From: Bradyrhizobium viridifuturi
Lineage (GTDB): Bacteria; Pseudomonadota; Alphaproteobacteria; Rhizobiales; Xanthobacteraceae
NCBI RefSeq assembly: GCF_001238275.1
Contig: NZ_LGTB01000045.1
Location: forward strand, 1 to 64,000
Direction: 5' to 3'
DNA: 64,000 bases
Shown here: one piece after another, positions 17,458 to 26,871 of the stretch
Numbering within the stretch: the first letter of the stretch is position 1
How the letters are laid out: every line of letters starts with the position of its first letter
Made by a program: the position numbers and the translations under genes
Notes under the pieces: generated by a model
What the model saw: only the letters and a program-made list of their open reading frames with translations
Told to the model about the DNA's origin: nothing
Database searches by the model: none

Positions 17458-18354
17458 ATGGGCGAACTCGTACTGGCCGCCAAGGTCAGCCATGTGCCGT
17501 CTCTGATGCTGTCGGAGCCGGCCGATCATCCGCTGCACGATGTGAGGGCCGGCGCGGTCGCGGCATTGCGCGAACTCGGCCGCCGCGCCAGGGAACGCAG
17601 GGTATCGACCTTTGTGGTGTTTGATACCCATTGGCTATCGAATTTCGGCTACCACATCAACGCCAATGCCCGGCATCGCGGCTCGTTCACGAGCCACGAG
17701 GCGCCGCAGATGATCAAGGATCTGGGCTACGATCTGCCGGGGAATAGCGCGCTGGCAGAAGCGATTGCGCAGGAGGCGGCAAGCGTCGGCCTCAACGTGA
17801 TGGCGCACCGGGTCGAAAGCCTTGGTCTGGAGTACGGCACCATCGTCCCGATGCACTACCTCAACCCGGAGGGCTGGGCGAAGGTGGTCTCGGTCGCGTC
17901 GCCGCTGTTCACATCGATGGAGGAGAGCCGGCTGCTCGGTGAAGCGACCCGCTGTGCGATCGCGCGGTCCGGCGAGCGGGTTGCGCTGCTTGCCAGCGGA
18001 TCGCTGTCGCATCGGTTGTTGCCGAACAAGAAGCTCGGCCCCGAAGCCTGGACATCGATCGCCAGCGAGTTCAACCGCCAGGTCGATCTGCGCGTGCTGG
18101 AGCTTTGGCAGCAGCGTCGCTATAGGGAGTTTCTCGATATGCTTCCCGATTACGCAACGCGGTGTCACGGCGAAGGCGGGATGGCCGACACCATCATGCT
18201 GTTCGCGGCGCTCGGCTGGTACGATTTCCGTGGCCCTGCCGAACAACTCTGCGACTACTTCCCGTCGAGCGGAAGCGGCCAGGTGAACGTGGAATTTCAC
18301 GTGGCCCCTGAAGTGGGGCTCGGCGGTGTCAGCCTAGAGCCCCGTTCCGATTGA
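17458..18354 (+). CDS. hpaD: Class III extradiol dioxygenase, HpaD-like (3,4-dihydroxyphenylacetate 2,3-dioxygenase)
   Basis: Predicted iron-dependent ring-cleavage enzyme of homoprotocatechuate degradation. It aligns by eye over its length with the E. coli C HpaD type: MGELVLAAKVSHVPS at the N-terminus, FDTHWLSNFGYHIN, LEYGTIVPMHYLN, LASGSLSHR, CHGEGGMADT and FPSSGSGQVN near the end. ATG 17458 matches the family start; ATG 17449 is also possible but lies only two bases from AGAGG. The protein runs about 16 residues past the usual end, and the last seven residues (SLEPRSD) and the stop are encoded by an intergenic repeat. No other homoprotocatechuate genes are nearby. Confidence 0.85.
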   Translation: MGELVLAAKVSHVPSLMLSEPADHPLHDVRAGAVAALRELGRRARERRVSTFVVFDTHWLSNFGYHINANARHRGSFTSHEAPQMIKDLGYDLPGNSALAEAIAQEAASVGLNVMAHRVESLGLEYGTIVPMHYLNPEGWAKVVSVASPLFTSMEESRLLGEATRCAIARSGERVALLASGSLSHRLLPNKKLGPEAWTSIASEFNRQVDLRVLELWQQRRYREFLDMLPDYATRCHGEGGMADTIMLFAALGWYDFRGPAEQLCDYFPSSGSGQVNVEFHVAPEVGLGGVSLEPRSD

Positions 18355-18434
18355 ATCGGAACGGGGCTCTAGATTCTTATTTTGACGCGTTTTCTTCACG
18401 CGAACCGGTATCCACTTCGCTCGAAAACGCTCTA
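18334..18434. repeat. Intergenic palindromic repeat (family B) overlapping two gene ends
   Basis: A perfect hairpin, CTAGAGCCCCGTTCCGATT paired with its complement across 18334-18373, is followed by a tail with GACGCGTTTTCTTCACGCG and ends GCTCTAG. The hpaD stop (18352-18354) is inside the hairpin and the TAG of the opposing aminotransferase (18434-18432) is the last three bases. It may also act as a terminator for both convergent genes. Confidence 0.8.
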
Positions 18435-19669
18435 GCCGCGCTTCTCCACATTGCTGCTGCGCTCGGGTACGCCGAACTCCTTGCGGCACACCTCCGCCAG
18501 CACGGCGACGCCTTCGCGAATCTGGTCGTGCGAGGGGCTCGCGAAGCAGAGCCGGAGCCGGCTGCCGAATGGGCCTTGCTGGTCGACCATTCCGGTCCGG
18601 GATTGATCGAGACCCCGGCGGCGAGCGCCGCCTGGTAGAGCTTCAACGTATCGACGTTGTCGGGCAGCTTGACCCACAGGAAGATGCCGCCCTTCGGCGC
18701 CTCGAATTCGGCCGAGGTGCCGAATTGCTCGTTCAGCGCCTCCATCAGCGTGTCGAGCTTTGCGCGCAGGCCTTTGGTTAGCCGCGGCACGTGGGTCGCA
18801 AAATGCGGCGCGCAGTATTCGGCGAGCACCATCTGCTCCAGCGCGCCGGAGCCGGCGTCGGTCTTCAGCGGCAGCATCCGCGACATGATCTCCCACGGCG
18901 CGACGATGAAGCCGACCCGCAGCGCCGGCGCGATCGATTTCGAGAACGAGCCGATATGGATCACGCCGCCGTGCTTGCTCATCGCGTAGATCGCGGGAGG
19001 GCGTTCGCCGTTCCAGATCAGATCGGCATAGCAATCGTCCTCGAAGATCGGCACGCCGTATTCTTTGGACAGCTTCAGCATCTCGGCGCGGCGGCCTTCG
19101 GGAAGGATCGAGCCGGTCGGGTTCTGCACCGTCGGGATCGTGTAGATGTATTTCGGCGTGATGCCGCGCCGCTTGTGATCGGCGAGCGCTGCGGCCAGCG
19201 CATCGATCCTGATGCCCTCGCCATCGAGGGGGATGCCGACCGCGTTGACGCCGAGCCGGGTCAGCCGGTTCAGCGAGCCCTGATAGGTCTCCTGCTCGAT
19301 CAGCACGGTGTCGCCCTTGGTGAGCAGCGTCTGATTGACGAGGTCGAGCGCCTGCAGCGAGCCGGAGACGATCATGATCTCGTCCGGCGTGCAGGCGATC
19401 CCGGCATCGCGCTTCAGCTTCTCGGTCAGGAACTGGCGCAACGGCAGGTAGCCCTGCGGCCCGTGCGCGAGGTTGTAGGTCGCGAGATTCCTGCCTTCGC
19501 GCTTCAGCACGGCGTTGACCGCCTCCAGCAGCCCGTCGACCGGGACCTGGTCGGGATCGTTGTTGCCGCCGACGAAGCTGTATTTCGCGAGCCCGGTCCA
19601 GCGCGCGGCCGGTGCAGGCAGGCCGGCCGGGAGCAGTGGTGCAAAGTCGAACTGAGCCGAGGTGGACAT
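18432..19669 (-). CDS. PLP-dependent aminotransferase, class I/II (one-base frameshift near 18588)
   Basis: Fold-type I aminotransferase similar to the 2-aminoadipate or aromatic aminotransferases and MocR catalytic domains, but without an N-terminal DNA-binding domain. Visible are YNLAHGPQGYLPLRQFL, the substrate/PLP segment PTVQNPTGS, FEDDCYADL and the Schiff-base lysine in GSFSKSIAPALRVGF. The frame is lost after GPEWS near 18588; one added base restores RLRLCFASPSHDQIREGV and a C-terminus ending SSNVEKRG, giving 412 residues. The stop codon is supplied by the edge of a family-B repeat. Substrate unknown. Confidence 0.9.
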
Positions 19670-19740
19670 GGACGTTTCGCTCCGTGTTGTTGTCGTTGAG
19701 AAGGTCCGCGGGAAGCGGCCTTCCGTGGAGTCAGTTCAAT

Positions 19741-20283
19741 TCAGTTCTTGCCGGTCAGCCGGACCGGGCGACCCTGGCTGATGAAGGCGTAGTGCCCGGC
19801 GCCGACGCTGCCCACCATCAGAGCCTCGACCGCTGGTTCCGCGATTTCGCCGGCGGCCGCCCAATCGACCACGAAATTCGCGCCGGTGCCGCCGCGGGTA
19901 TCGGTGGTGGCGATCGAAACCTCGACGGTCGCAAACGGTTTTAGCGCGACCGGCGCCTTGAGGTAGCTCTCCACCATCTTGCCTGATGTGTCGAAATAGG
20001 CGATCCGCTTCAGCACCAGGGGCCTGGTTTCGGAGGCGTTGTGCACGCTGAGCGTCACCGAGAAATCGGCCCTGAGCTTGCCCTGGCTCATCGATACGCT
20101 GGAATACACCGGCACGTAGAATGCACCGGATGTGGTGAGGCCTTCAGACGGCACCGCGGTGAGTGAGTTCGCAAAATTTTGTTCAATACTTGCCGGGGAT
20201 TGTGCTAGCGCCTCAGTGATGCGCACGGTGAGCAGGCAGAGCAAAACTGCCAGAAAAATGCCGCCTGCGCGGATGTGACACAT
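19741..20283 (-). CDS. Exported DUF3124-like protein
   Basis: A 180-residue protein with a signal peptide or anchor (AGGIFLAVLLCLLTV) and a mature domain containing FYVPVYSSVSMSQGKL, which resembles DUF3124. The beta-rich body (ADFSVTLSVHNASETRPLVL; FATVEVSIATTDTRGG) fits a small periplasmic beta-sandwich. Start ATG 20283 is a choice; an ATG 14 codons upstream (20325) is also open. It is divergent from the antiporter gene, whose ATG lies 59 bases away. Function unknown. Confidence 0.7.
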   Translation of the reverse strand: MCHIRAGGIFLAVLLCLLTVRITEALAQSPASIEQNFANSLTAVPSEGLTTSGAFYVPVYSSVSMSQGKLRADFSVTLSVHNASETRPLVLKRIAYFDTSGKMVESYLKAPVALKPFATVEVSIATTDTRGGTGANFVVDWAAAGEIAEPAVEALMVGSVGAGHYAFISQGRPVRLTGKN

Positions 20284-20342
20284 TGCTCGGTTGATCCTCA
20301 CGCCCGGCCCTCTAGGTTGCGGCAACAGGAAGTCTTTGACGC

Positions 20343-22063
20343 ATGCATGAACTGATTCCCGATATCACGCTCTGTATCCTGTTTGCCTGGGGGATTGGGC
20401 TGCTCGCCCATTTCTCCCGGCAACCGCTGATATTGGCCTACCTTATCGCCGGCTTTTTCATTGGTCCATTCGGCATCGGCTGGGTCAAGTCCCAGGAGTC
20501 GATCAGCGTCATCTCAGAGCTCGGCCTGATCTTCATGCTGTTCATGATCGGGCTGGAAATCGACCTCAAGAAGATCATCCGCGCCGGCAAGGTCATCCTG
20601 TTCGCCGCGCCGGCGAGCTGATCGGCGGCTGCCTGATCGGCGCAACATTCTTCGCCGGAATCGGGCTGGCGATCGGCGGCGGCAAGTTCGACGCGGTCTA
20701 TCTTTGCGTCGCCTGTGCGCTGTCCTCGACCGTCATCATCGTCAAGGTGCTGTACGAGAAGCGCGAGCTCGATACGCTACCGGGCCGCATCACGCTCGGC
20801 GTGCTGGTGCTGCAGGACATCTTCGCGATCCTGTTCCTGGCGGTGCAGCCGAGCCTCGACAATCTTCAGGTCAGCGTCGTGCTGCTGTCGATCGCCCGCG
20901 TTGCGGTGCTGGTCGCGACGGCGCTGGTGCTGAGCCGTTACGTGCTGCCGCGGCTGTTCCACCAGATCGCGCGGCGGCCGGAGCTCGTGCTGCTCGGTGC
21001 GCTCGCCTGGTGCTTCCTGATCGGCGAGATCGCCGAGCGGCTGCATCTGTCGCGCGAGATGGGCTCGCTGGTCGCCGGCGTCTCGATCTCGACCTTTCCC
21101 TACGCGCTCGACGTCACCGCCAAGGTGACGACGCTGCGGGATTTCTTCATCACGCTGTTCTTCGTCGCGCTCGGCATGACGATCCCGATCCCGGGCCTAC
21201 AGGTGATCTGGCTCGCGCTCGTCATTGCGGCGTTCACGGTGGTGAGCCGCCTGGTTACGACGTTCACGCCGCTCTACCTGATGAAGCAGGGTTTGCGCGC
21301 CAGCCTGCTGCCGGCGATCAACCTGGCGCAGATCTCCGAGTTCTCGCTGGTGGTGATCCAGACCGGCATTGCCGCCAACCACATCGGGACCGAGACCGCG
21401 AGCGCAGCCTCGTTCGCCTTCGTGGTGCTGGCGGTGCTCTCGACCTTTGCGATGGGCCGCAGCGACCAGATCGTGCGTGGCCTGATCGGTCCGCTGAAGC
21501 GGATCGGGCTGCGCGATCTCGACCATGTGGGCGAGGGCGGCCAGGAGGGGGGACACGGCGAGATCAGGCGTATCGTAATCCTCGGCTTTTTCCGCGCGGC
21601 GAGCGCCTTGGTCAGCCAGATCGAGCGGCAGAACCAGTCGCTGCTCGAGCAGATCAGCGTCATCGACTTCAATCCGCTGGTGTTCCGCACGCTCACCGAC
21701 CGCGGCATGCACGTGATCTATGGCGACATCAGCAATGTGGACACGCTCGTGCACGCCGGCATCGGCAAGGCCGAGATCATCATCCTGAGCGTGCCGGACT
21801 TCCTCCTGGTCGGTGCCGACAATGAGAAGCTGGTGCGCCACGTCCGCGCCCTCAATCCGACCGCGCGGATCGTCGCCACCGCGGATCTCCTCAGCGGCGT
21901 CGATGATCTCTACGAGGCCGGTGCCGACTATGTGACGGTGACCCGACTCAGCGACGCCGGCGAGCTCTATTCGGTGATCGAAGCCGCCGACGCCGGCCTG
22001 CTCGACGACAAGCGGGCCGAGATGGATGCCCAGCTCAGCGACCGGCGCGAGGTGCTGCCGTAA
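20343..22063 (+). CDS. Cation:proton antiporter, CPA2/KefB type with TrkA-N domain (one-base frameshift near 20612)
   Basis: Inner-membrane monovalent-cation/proton antiporter. The N-terminal part has about twelve helices (ILAYLIAGFFIGPFGIGWV; ALSSTVIIVKVL; GVLVLQDIFAILFLA). The C-terminal Rossmann TrkA-N/RCK domain reads ISVIDFNPLVFRTLTDRGMH then VIYGDISNVDTL. The frame breaks after KVILFAA near 20612, and a single added base restores AGELIGGCLIGATFFAGIGLAI, giving about 573 residues. Both halves are intact, so an assembly error is likely. No ancillary KefF/G gene is adjacent. Confidence 0.88.
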
Positions 22064-22119
22064 GGGGTGCATCCACTTGGCGATTGCGCCGTCAAGCGCG
22101 CCTTCGCTGGCGCGATTGC

Positions 22120-22199
22120 GTAGCCCGGATGGAGCGAAGCGAAAATCCGGGACCACGGACGCGGAAACACCCCCGGATTGCGCTTCGCTCCGGGGCTAC
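22120..22199. repeat. Intergenic palindromic repeat (GTAGCCCGGATGGAGCGAAG type)
   Basis: GTAGCCCGGATGGAGCGAAG pairs imperfectly with CTTCGCTCCGGGGCTAC about 60 bases on. This type of REP-like element is widespread in proteobacteria. The rest of the 327-base gap (22064-22390) holds the word GATCCGGAAAAGTGGGCAT, often repeated in these genomes, and the ribB promoter; I see no FMN riboswitch. Confidence 0.75.
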
Positions 22200-22390
22200 C
22201 GAGCACGATCCGGAAAAGTGGGCATCCGTTCTCTGGCGGGTTCAAGTTCAAACAAGAAATCAAACAGGAAACGAGGTCCGTCCCCGGTCCTGGTATGCCT
22301 GCCGGACGCATGGCGGGTTGCATAATGATACTGGCGCTGACATCGGAACCCGGCTAATCCACTGCCTGCATAAAGCGAGATGTCAGGACA

Positions 22391-23467
22391 ATGGCCGATA
22401 CGATCCAGGAAGTGCTGCAAGCCTTTGCTAAGGGTGAGCTCGTCGTCGTCACCGATGATGACGATCGGGAAGGCGAGGGCGATTTGATCGTCGCGGCGTC
22501 GTTCTGCACGGCGGAGAAGATGGCTTTCATCATCCGCCACACCTCCGGCATCGTCTGCGCGCCGATCACCACCGAGGACGCCCGCCGGCTGCGGCTCGAC
22601 CCGATGGTGGCGCATAATGAGTCCAACCACACCACGGCCTTCACCGTCTCGATCGACTACAAGCCCGATGGCGGCACCGGTATCTCGGCCGAGGAACGCG
22701 CCTCGTGCTGCCGCGCGCTCGCCAATCCCAATGCCGGCGCCAACGACTTTGCGCGACCCGGCCACATCTTCCCGCTGATCGCGCGCGACGGCGGCGTGCT
22801 GCTGCGCTCCGGCCATACCGAGGCCGCAGTCGACCTGTGCCGGCTCTCGGGCCTGCCGCCGGTCGGCGTCATCAGCGAGCTGATGAACGACGATGGAACC
22901 GTGATGAAGGGCGAGCAGGTCGCGAAATTCGCCGCCCGTCACAAGCTCAAGCACGTCACGATTGCCGACATGATCGCCTATCGCCAGGCGCGCGAGAAGC
23001 TGATCGAGCGGGTCGCGACCTTCACCACCGAAAGCCCGATCGGCCCGCTGCAGGGCTATGCCTACCGCTCGCCGTTCGACGAGATCATGCACGCGGCCTT
23101 CGTCTATAACGGCATCGGCGACGGCCGGGACGTGCTGACCCGGCTGCACAAGCCCAACATCGTGAAGGACCTGTTCACCGGGCCGGCGCGGATGGAAGCG
23201 GTGCTGCGGCACTTCAAGGATGCCGGCCGTGGCGTGCTGGTATATCTGCGCGACGGTGCCGCCGGTGTTCCGGTCCAGCCGGTCGGCGAGCAGAAGTCGG
23301 CAGAGGCCGATCGCAACAAGCAATGGCGCGAAGTCGGCGTCGGCGCGCAGATCCTGCGCGATCTCGGCATCACCTCGATCCGGCATTTGACCTCGTCGGT
23401 GCACGACTACAAGGGGTTGTCCGGTTTCGGCATCGAGATCGTGTCGAACGAAAAGTTCGATGTCTGA
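22391..23467 (+). CDS. ribB: 3,4-dihydroxy-2-butanone-4-phosphate synthase with degenerate GTP-cyclohydrolase-II-like domain
   Basis: Makes the four-carbon precursor of riboflavin from ribulose 5-phosphate. The N-terminal RibB domain (about 1-205) is complete: DDDDREGEGDLIVAA, HTSGIVCAP, RPGHIFPLIARDGGVL and RSGHTEAAVDLCRLSG. The C-terminal half (about 210-358) still resembles GTP cyclohydrolase II (GRGVLVYLRDGAAG; VGVGAQILRDLGI), but the region that should carry the three zinc cysteines reads HKPNIVKDLFTGPARMEAV with none. It is therefore probably only a RibB enzyme, like the rhizobial hybrid proteins called RibBX. AGGA precedes the ATG. Confidence 0.92.
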   Translation: MADTIQEVLQAFAKGELVVVTDDDDREGEGDLIVAASFCTAEKMAFIIRHTSGIVCAPITTEDARRLRLDPMVAHNESNHTTAFTVSIDYKPDGGTGISAEERASCCRALANPNAGANDFARPGHIFPLIARDGGVLLRSGHTEAAVDLCRLSGLPPVGVISELMNDDGTVMKGEQVAKFAARHKLKHVTIADMIAYRQAREKLIERVATFTTESPIGPLQGYAYRSPFDEIMHAAFVYNGIGDGRDVLTRLHKPNIVKDLFTGPARMEAVLRHFKDAGRGVLVYLRDGAAGVPVQPVGEQKSAEADRNKQWREVGVGAQILRDLGITSIRHLTSSVHDYKGLSGFGIEIVSNEKFDV

Positions 23468-23472
23468 TGCGG

Positions 23473-23503
23473 GTCATTCCGGGGCGATGCGCATCGCTCC
23501 GGG
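23473..23503. repeat. Partial family-A repeat after ribB
   Basis: TCATTCCGGGGCGATGCG followed by CATCGCTCCGGGG is a shortened form of the GTCATTCCGGGG palindrome. It lies six bases after the ribB stop, in the 126-base gap before gcdH. Confidence 0.5.
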
Positions 23504-23593
23504 GCATGGCATTCACCCAATTCAATTGCGCTTCGCAGCATAGCGCTTTAATTTATCCGCCAATTTCCGAGTGAAGATGCGAAAGGATGTTTC

Positions 23594-24808
23594 ATGAGCG
23601 TGCGCCCCCAGGCCAAGGACAAGCCGGCTGCGGCCAGCTTCCAGTGGGATGATCCGTTCCTGCTCGACGACCAGCTCACCGAAGACGAGCGCCTGATCCG
23701 CGACACCGCGCGGGCCTATGCGCAGGACAAGCTGTTGCCGCGGGTCACCAAGGCCTATCTGGAAGAGAAGACCGATCGCGAGATCTTCAACGAGATGGGT
23801 GAGCTCGGCCTGATCGGCGTGACGCTGCCCGAGGAATATGGCTGCGCCAATGCGAGCTACGTGGCCTATGGCCTGGTGGCGCGCGAGATCGAGCGCGTCG
23901 ACAGCGGCTATCGCTCGATGAACTCGGTGCAGTCGTCGCTGGTGATGTATCCGATCTACGCCTATGGCGACGAGAACCAGCGCAAGAAATATCTGCCCAA
24001 GCTTGCGACCGGCGAATGGGTCGGGTGCTTCGGCCTGACCGAGCCGGATGCCGGTTCCGATCCGGGCGGCATGAAGACCCGCGCGGAGAAGGTCGCCGAC
24101 GGCTACAAGCTGAACGGCGCCAAGATGTGGATCTCGAATGCGCCGATCGCCGACGTGTTCGTGGTGTGGGCCAAGTCGGCCGCGCACGACAACCAGATCC
24201 GCGGCTTCATCCTCGAGAAGGGCATGAAGGGCCTGTCGGCGCCGAAGGTCGGCGGCAAGCTCAGCTTGCGCGCCTCGATCACCGGCGAGATCGTGCTCGA
24301 CAACGTGGTGGTGCCGGAAAGTGCACTGCTGCCCAACGTCTCCGGCCTCAAGGGCCCGTTCGGTTGCCTCAACCGTGCCCGCTACGGCATCTCCTGGGGA
24401 GCGCTCGGCGCCGCTGAGGACTGCATGCACCGCGCGCGCCAGTACACGCTCGACCGCAAGCAGTTCAACCGGCCGCTCGCCGCCACCCAGTTGGTGCAGA
24501 AGAAGCTCGCCGACATGGAAACCGAGATCGCGCTCGGCCTGCAGGCCTCACTGCGCGTCGGCCGCCTGATGGACGAGGGCAAGATGGCGCCCGAGATGAT
24601 CTCGATCGTCAAGCGTAACAATTGCGGCAAGTCGCTCGACATCGCCCGCATGGCGCGCGACATGCACGGCGGCAACGGCATCCAGATCGAGTATCACGTG
24701 ATGCGTCACGCCGCGAACCTCGAGACGGTCAACACCTATGAGGGCACGCACGACGTCCACGCGCTGATCCTCGGCCGCGCCATCACCGGCATCCAGGCGT
24801 TTTCGTAG
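23594..24808 (+). CDS. gcdH: Glutaryl-CoA dehydrogenase-like acyl-CoA dehydrogenase
   Basis: FAD enzyme that oxidises and decarboxylates glutaryl-CoA to crotonyl-CoA in lysine, tryptophan and benzoyl-CoA breakdown. At 404 residues it matches the family. FAD/substrate motifs are CFGLTEPDAGSDPGGM and KMWISNAPIADVFVVWAK. The C-terminal NTYEGTHDVHALILGRAITG carries the catalytic glutamate in the form typical of glutaryl-CoA dehydrogenases, and the arginine-containing ARDMHGGNGI is conserved. It stands alone between two repeats; the electron acceptor ETF is not encoded here. Confidence 0.92.
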   Translation: MSVRPQAKDKPAAASFQWDDPFLLDDQLTEDERLIRDTARAYAQDKLLPRVTKAYLEEKTDREIFNEMGELGLIGVTLPEEYGCANASYVAYGLVAREIERVDSGYRSMNSVQSSLVMYPIYAYGDENQRKKYLPKLATGEWVGCFGLTEPDAGSDPGGMKTRAEKVADGYKLNGAKMWISNAPIADVFVVWAKSAAHDNQIRGFILEKGMKGLSAPKVGGKLSLRASITGEIVLDNVVVPESALLPNVSGLKGPFGCLNRARYGISWGALGAAEDCMHRARQYTLDRKQFNRPLAATQLVQKKLADMETEIALGLQASLRVGRLMDEGKMAPEMISIVKRNNCGKSLDIARMARDMHGGNGIQIEYHVMRHAANLETVNTYEGTHDVHALILGRAITGIQAFS

Positions 24809-24819
24809 ATCATCTTGTA

Positions 24820-24902
24820 GTCATTCCGGGGCGATGCGTCAGCATCGAACCCGGAATCTCGAGATTCCGGGTTCAGCCCTGTCGGGCTGCCCGGGAATGA
24901 CG
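24820..24902. repeat. Intergenic palindromic repeat (family A) with a 28-bp perfect palindrome
   Basis: The outer arms GTCATTCCGGGG and CCCGGGAATGAC enclose a perfect 28-bp palindrome centred on CTCGAG (24847-24874; half-site GAACCCGGAATCTC). It fills the gap between gcdH and the MBL hydrolase gene. The same core recurs at 38138-38231. Confidence 0.85.
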
Positions 24903-24919
24903 TCGGAGTGAAATTCCAA

Positions 24920-25837
24920 ATGGCCGACAACGACGACATCCCGTTCAACCGCGACTTTTCGCTGAAGCCCGGCGTGGTCGAACAGGTCCGCCCGGGCGTG
25001 CGCCGCGTGCTCTGCAACAATCCGAGCCCGTTCACCTTCACCGGCACGGTCAGCTACATCGTGGGTGAGGGCGAGGTCGCGATCATCGATCCCGGTCCCG
25101 ATGACGAGGCGCATGCCAAGGCGTTGCTTGATGCGGTCAAGGGCGAGACCGTGAGCCACATCCTGGTCACCCACACCCATCGCGACCATTCGCCGAACAC
25201 GCCGCGGATCAAGGCCGCGACCGGCGCGCCGGTCTACGCCGAAGGCCCGCACCGCGCCTCGCGGCCGCGTTTCGAGAGCGAGAAGCACAATCCGGAATCC
25301 GGCGCCGACCGCGATTTCCAGCCCGACGTCGAAATCAAGCACGGCGACGTCATCGAGGGCGCGGGCTTTGCCCTGGAAGCGGTCGCCACCCCCGGCCACA
25401 CCGCCAATCACCTGGCCTTTGCCTGGACAGAGCGCAGCATCAATTTCGTCGGCGACCATGTGATGGGCTGGTCGACCTCGATCGTGGCGCCGCCCGACGG
25501 CTCGATGATCGACTACATGGCCTCGCTGGAGCGGCTGGAACAGCGCCCCGAGCAGCTTTATCTCTCCGGCCACGGCCCCGAGATCCCGGAAGGCCCGCGC
25601 TTCGTCCGCTTCCTGGCGCGGCATCGCCGGGCGCGCGAGGCCTCAATCCTGCACCGCCTCGGCAAGGGCGAGGCCGACATTCCGACCATGGTGCGGGCGA
25701 TCTATATCGGGCTTGATCCGCGCCTCGCCAACGCCGCCGGCTATTCGGTGCTTGCGCATCTGGAGGACCTGGTCGCGCGCGGCATCGTGGCAACCGACGG
25801 CGATCCGGTGATCGGCGGTACGTACCGGATGGTCTGA
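24920..25837 (+). CDS. MBL-fold metallo-hydrolase
   Basis: A 305-residue metallo-beta-lactamase-fold hydrolase of the LACTB2-like branch. The metal motif is HILVTHTHRDHSPNTPRIK (HxHxDH), further ligands are in TPGHTANHLAF and FVGDHVMGW, and LSGHGPEIP supplies a C-terminal histidine. The last 60 residues (LGKGEADIPTMVRAIY; LAHLEDLVARGIV) form a small winged-helix-like C-domain, as in endoribonuclease LACTB2. ATG 24920 is preferred with GGAG 11 bases before it; GTG 24908 overlaps that GGAG. The substrate could be RNA or a thioester. Confidence 0.88.
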   Translation: MADNDDIPFNRDFSLKPGVVEQVRPGVRRVLCNNPSPFTFTGTVSYIVGEGEVAIIDPGPDDEAHAKALLDAVKGETVSHILVTHTHRDHSPNTPRIKAATGAPVYAEGPHRASRPRFESEKHNPESGADRDFQPDVEIKHGDVIEGAGFALEAVATPGHTANHLAFAWTERSINFVGDHVMGWSTSIVAPPDGSMIDYMASLERLEQRPEQLYLSGHGPEIPEGPRFVRFLARHRRAREASILHRLGKGEADIPTMVRAIYIGLDPRLANAAGYSVLAHLEDLVARGIVATDGDPVIGGTYRMV

Positions 25838-25853
25838 TCGGCCTCCAGCATCC

Positions 25854-25913
25854 GTCATTCCGGGCTCGCGCTGCGCGCGCCCTCAGGTGCGCAATTGCGC
25901 ACCGGGGAATGAC
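25854..25913. repeat. Intergenic palindromic repeat (family A)
   Basis: GTCATTCCGGG and CGGGGAATGAC form the outer arms of a 60-base element containing CCTCAGGTGCGCAATTGCGC, a segment shared with the copy at 38138. It lies between the convergent MBL hydrolase and DUF1499 genes. Confidence 0.75.
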
Positions 25914-25923
25914 GCTTAGGGCG

Positions 25924-26781
25924 TCACTTCTTCACCGTTTTCGCCGGCGGCGCCTTCGGCGCGGCAGGCGCGGCCTTCTTCGCCGGCTTGGCGTTGTCGT
26001 TTTCGGCGGCGGTGTTGAGGTCCTCGATCAGCTTCTTGACCCGTGCGGCGTTGCTGCCGAGATCGGTGTCGAAATAGCGCGAGGCCGAGCGGATATCGAC
26101 GCGCGAATCCTCGTCGTCGGGCGTGACCCGGATCGAGACGTCCTCGCGGAAGCCCATGATCGGCGTGCGCGCCACCGCCTCGATGCGGCCGATGCGGCGC
26201 GGCGGCTGCGGCGCGCGTGCATCGATGACGAGCCATTTGCGGCGGTTCACCAGCCGCAGCGTCATCTCATAAGCACGGTCAGCCGGGACCTCGAGCTCGA
26301 CGGTCTCGATGTCCGGGTAGGCGATACGCTGCCGCTCGGCCGAGGCGAGGCCGGCGTAGGCGGCGGGGTTGGTGCCTTCCCCGGTGCGCAACCGCGCCAG
26401 CGCCTCGAACCGCGGCGGGTCGATCGGGTCGGTCGTGATGTCGTAGAGCCGCGGCAGTTTGTTGTACTGATAGGTCAGGTAGGCCGGGTAGCCGAGGATC
26501 GCGGCATCGATCAGGAACGCGAGCAGGATCCGGCCCATGCCGCGGGTGCCGTTCTGCCAGATCGCGGCGAAGGCGGCGAGGCCGAGCAGGATCGACAGGC
26601 CGGCGAGGCCCAGCGCGCCGAAGAAGGTCGCGAGCGCCGGCTTGACCTCCAGGAACCCGAACCGGACGATCAGGATCGAGACCACCACCGCGACGACGGA
26701 GAAGATGGCGAGGTTGCGCGACCAAGTGGCGAGGCCGGACACGGGCTCCTGCTGGTAGGGAGCGGAAAACCTGCGCGCCAT
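25924..26781 (-). CDS. DUF1499-domain membrane protein
   Basis: A 285-residue inner-membrane protein. Three hydrophobic segments occupy the N-terminal half (LAIFSVVAVVVSILIV; FFGALGLAGLSILLGLA; ILLAFLIDAAILGYPAYL). The C-terminal soluble DUF1499 domain contains YPDIETVELEVP, FREDVSIRVTP and SRVDIRSASRYFDTDLGSNA. The tail is low-complexity Ala/Lys/Pro. No enzymatic function is known for the domain. A single gene with no close partner. Confidence 0.85.
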   Translation of the reverse strand: MARRFSAPYQQEPVSGLATWSRNLAIFSVVAVVVSILIVRFGFLEVKPALATFFGALGLAGLSILLGLAAFAAIWQNGTRGMGRILLAFLIDAAILGYPAYLTYQYNKLPRLYDITTDPIDPPRFEALARLRTGEGTNPAAYAGLASAERQRIAYPDIETVELEVPADRAYEMTLRLVNRRKWLVIDARAPQPPRRIGRIEAVARTPIMGFREDVSIRVTPDDEDSRVDIRSASRYFDTDLGSNAARVKKLIEDLNTAAENDNAKPAKKAAPAAPKAPPAKTVKK

Positions 26782-26871
26782 CGTTGAAAAATCTGCCGGT
26801 TGATGTCCCCGGCGACCTCAGCCGCCGCCACTGACCGTGTGAGACCACGGACCTGCGGCGAATTCAAGGGT

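Noticed and set aside
18432..19669. MocR-type regulator (HTH plus aminotransferase)
   Set aside because: The protein begins directly with the aminotransferase domain; there is no GntR-type helix-turn-helix upstream in frame.
22200..22390. FMN riboswitch in front of ribB
   Set aside because: The conserved RFN element words (such as GGGGCAGGGTGAAATTCCC) are absent and no matching multi-stem layout is visible.
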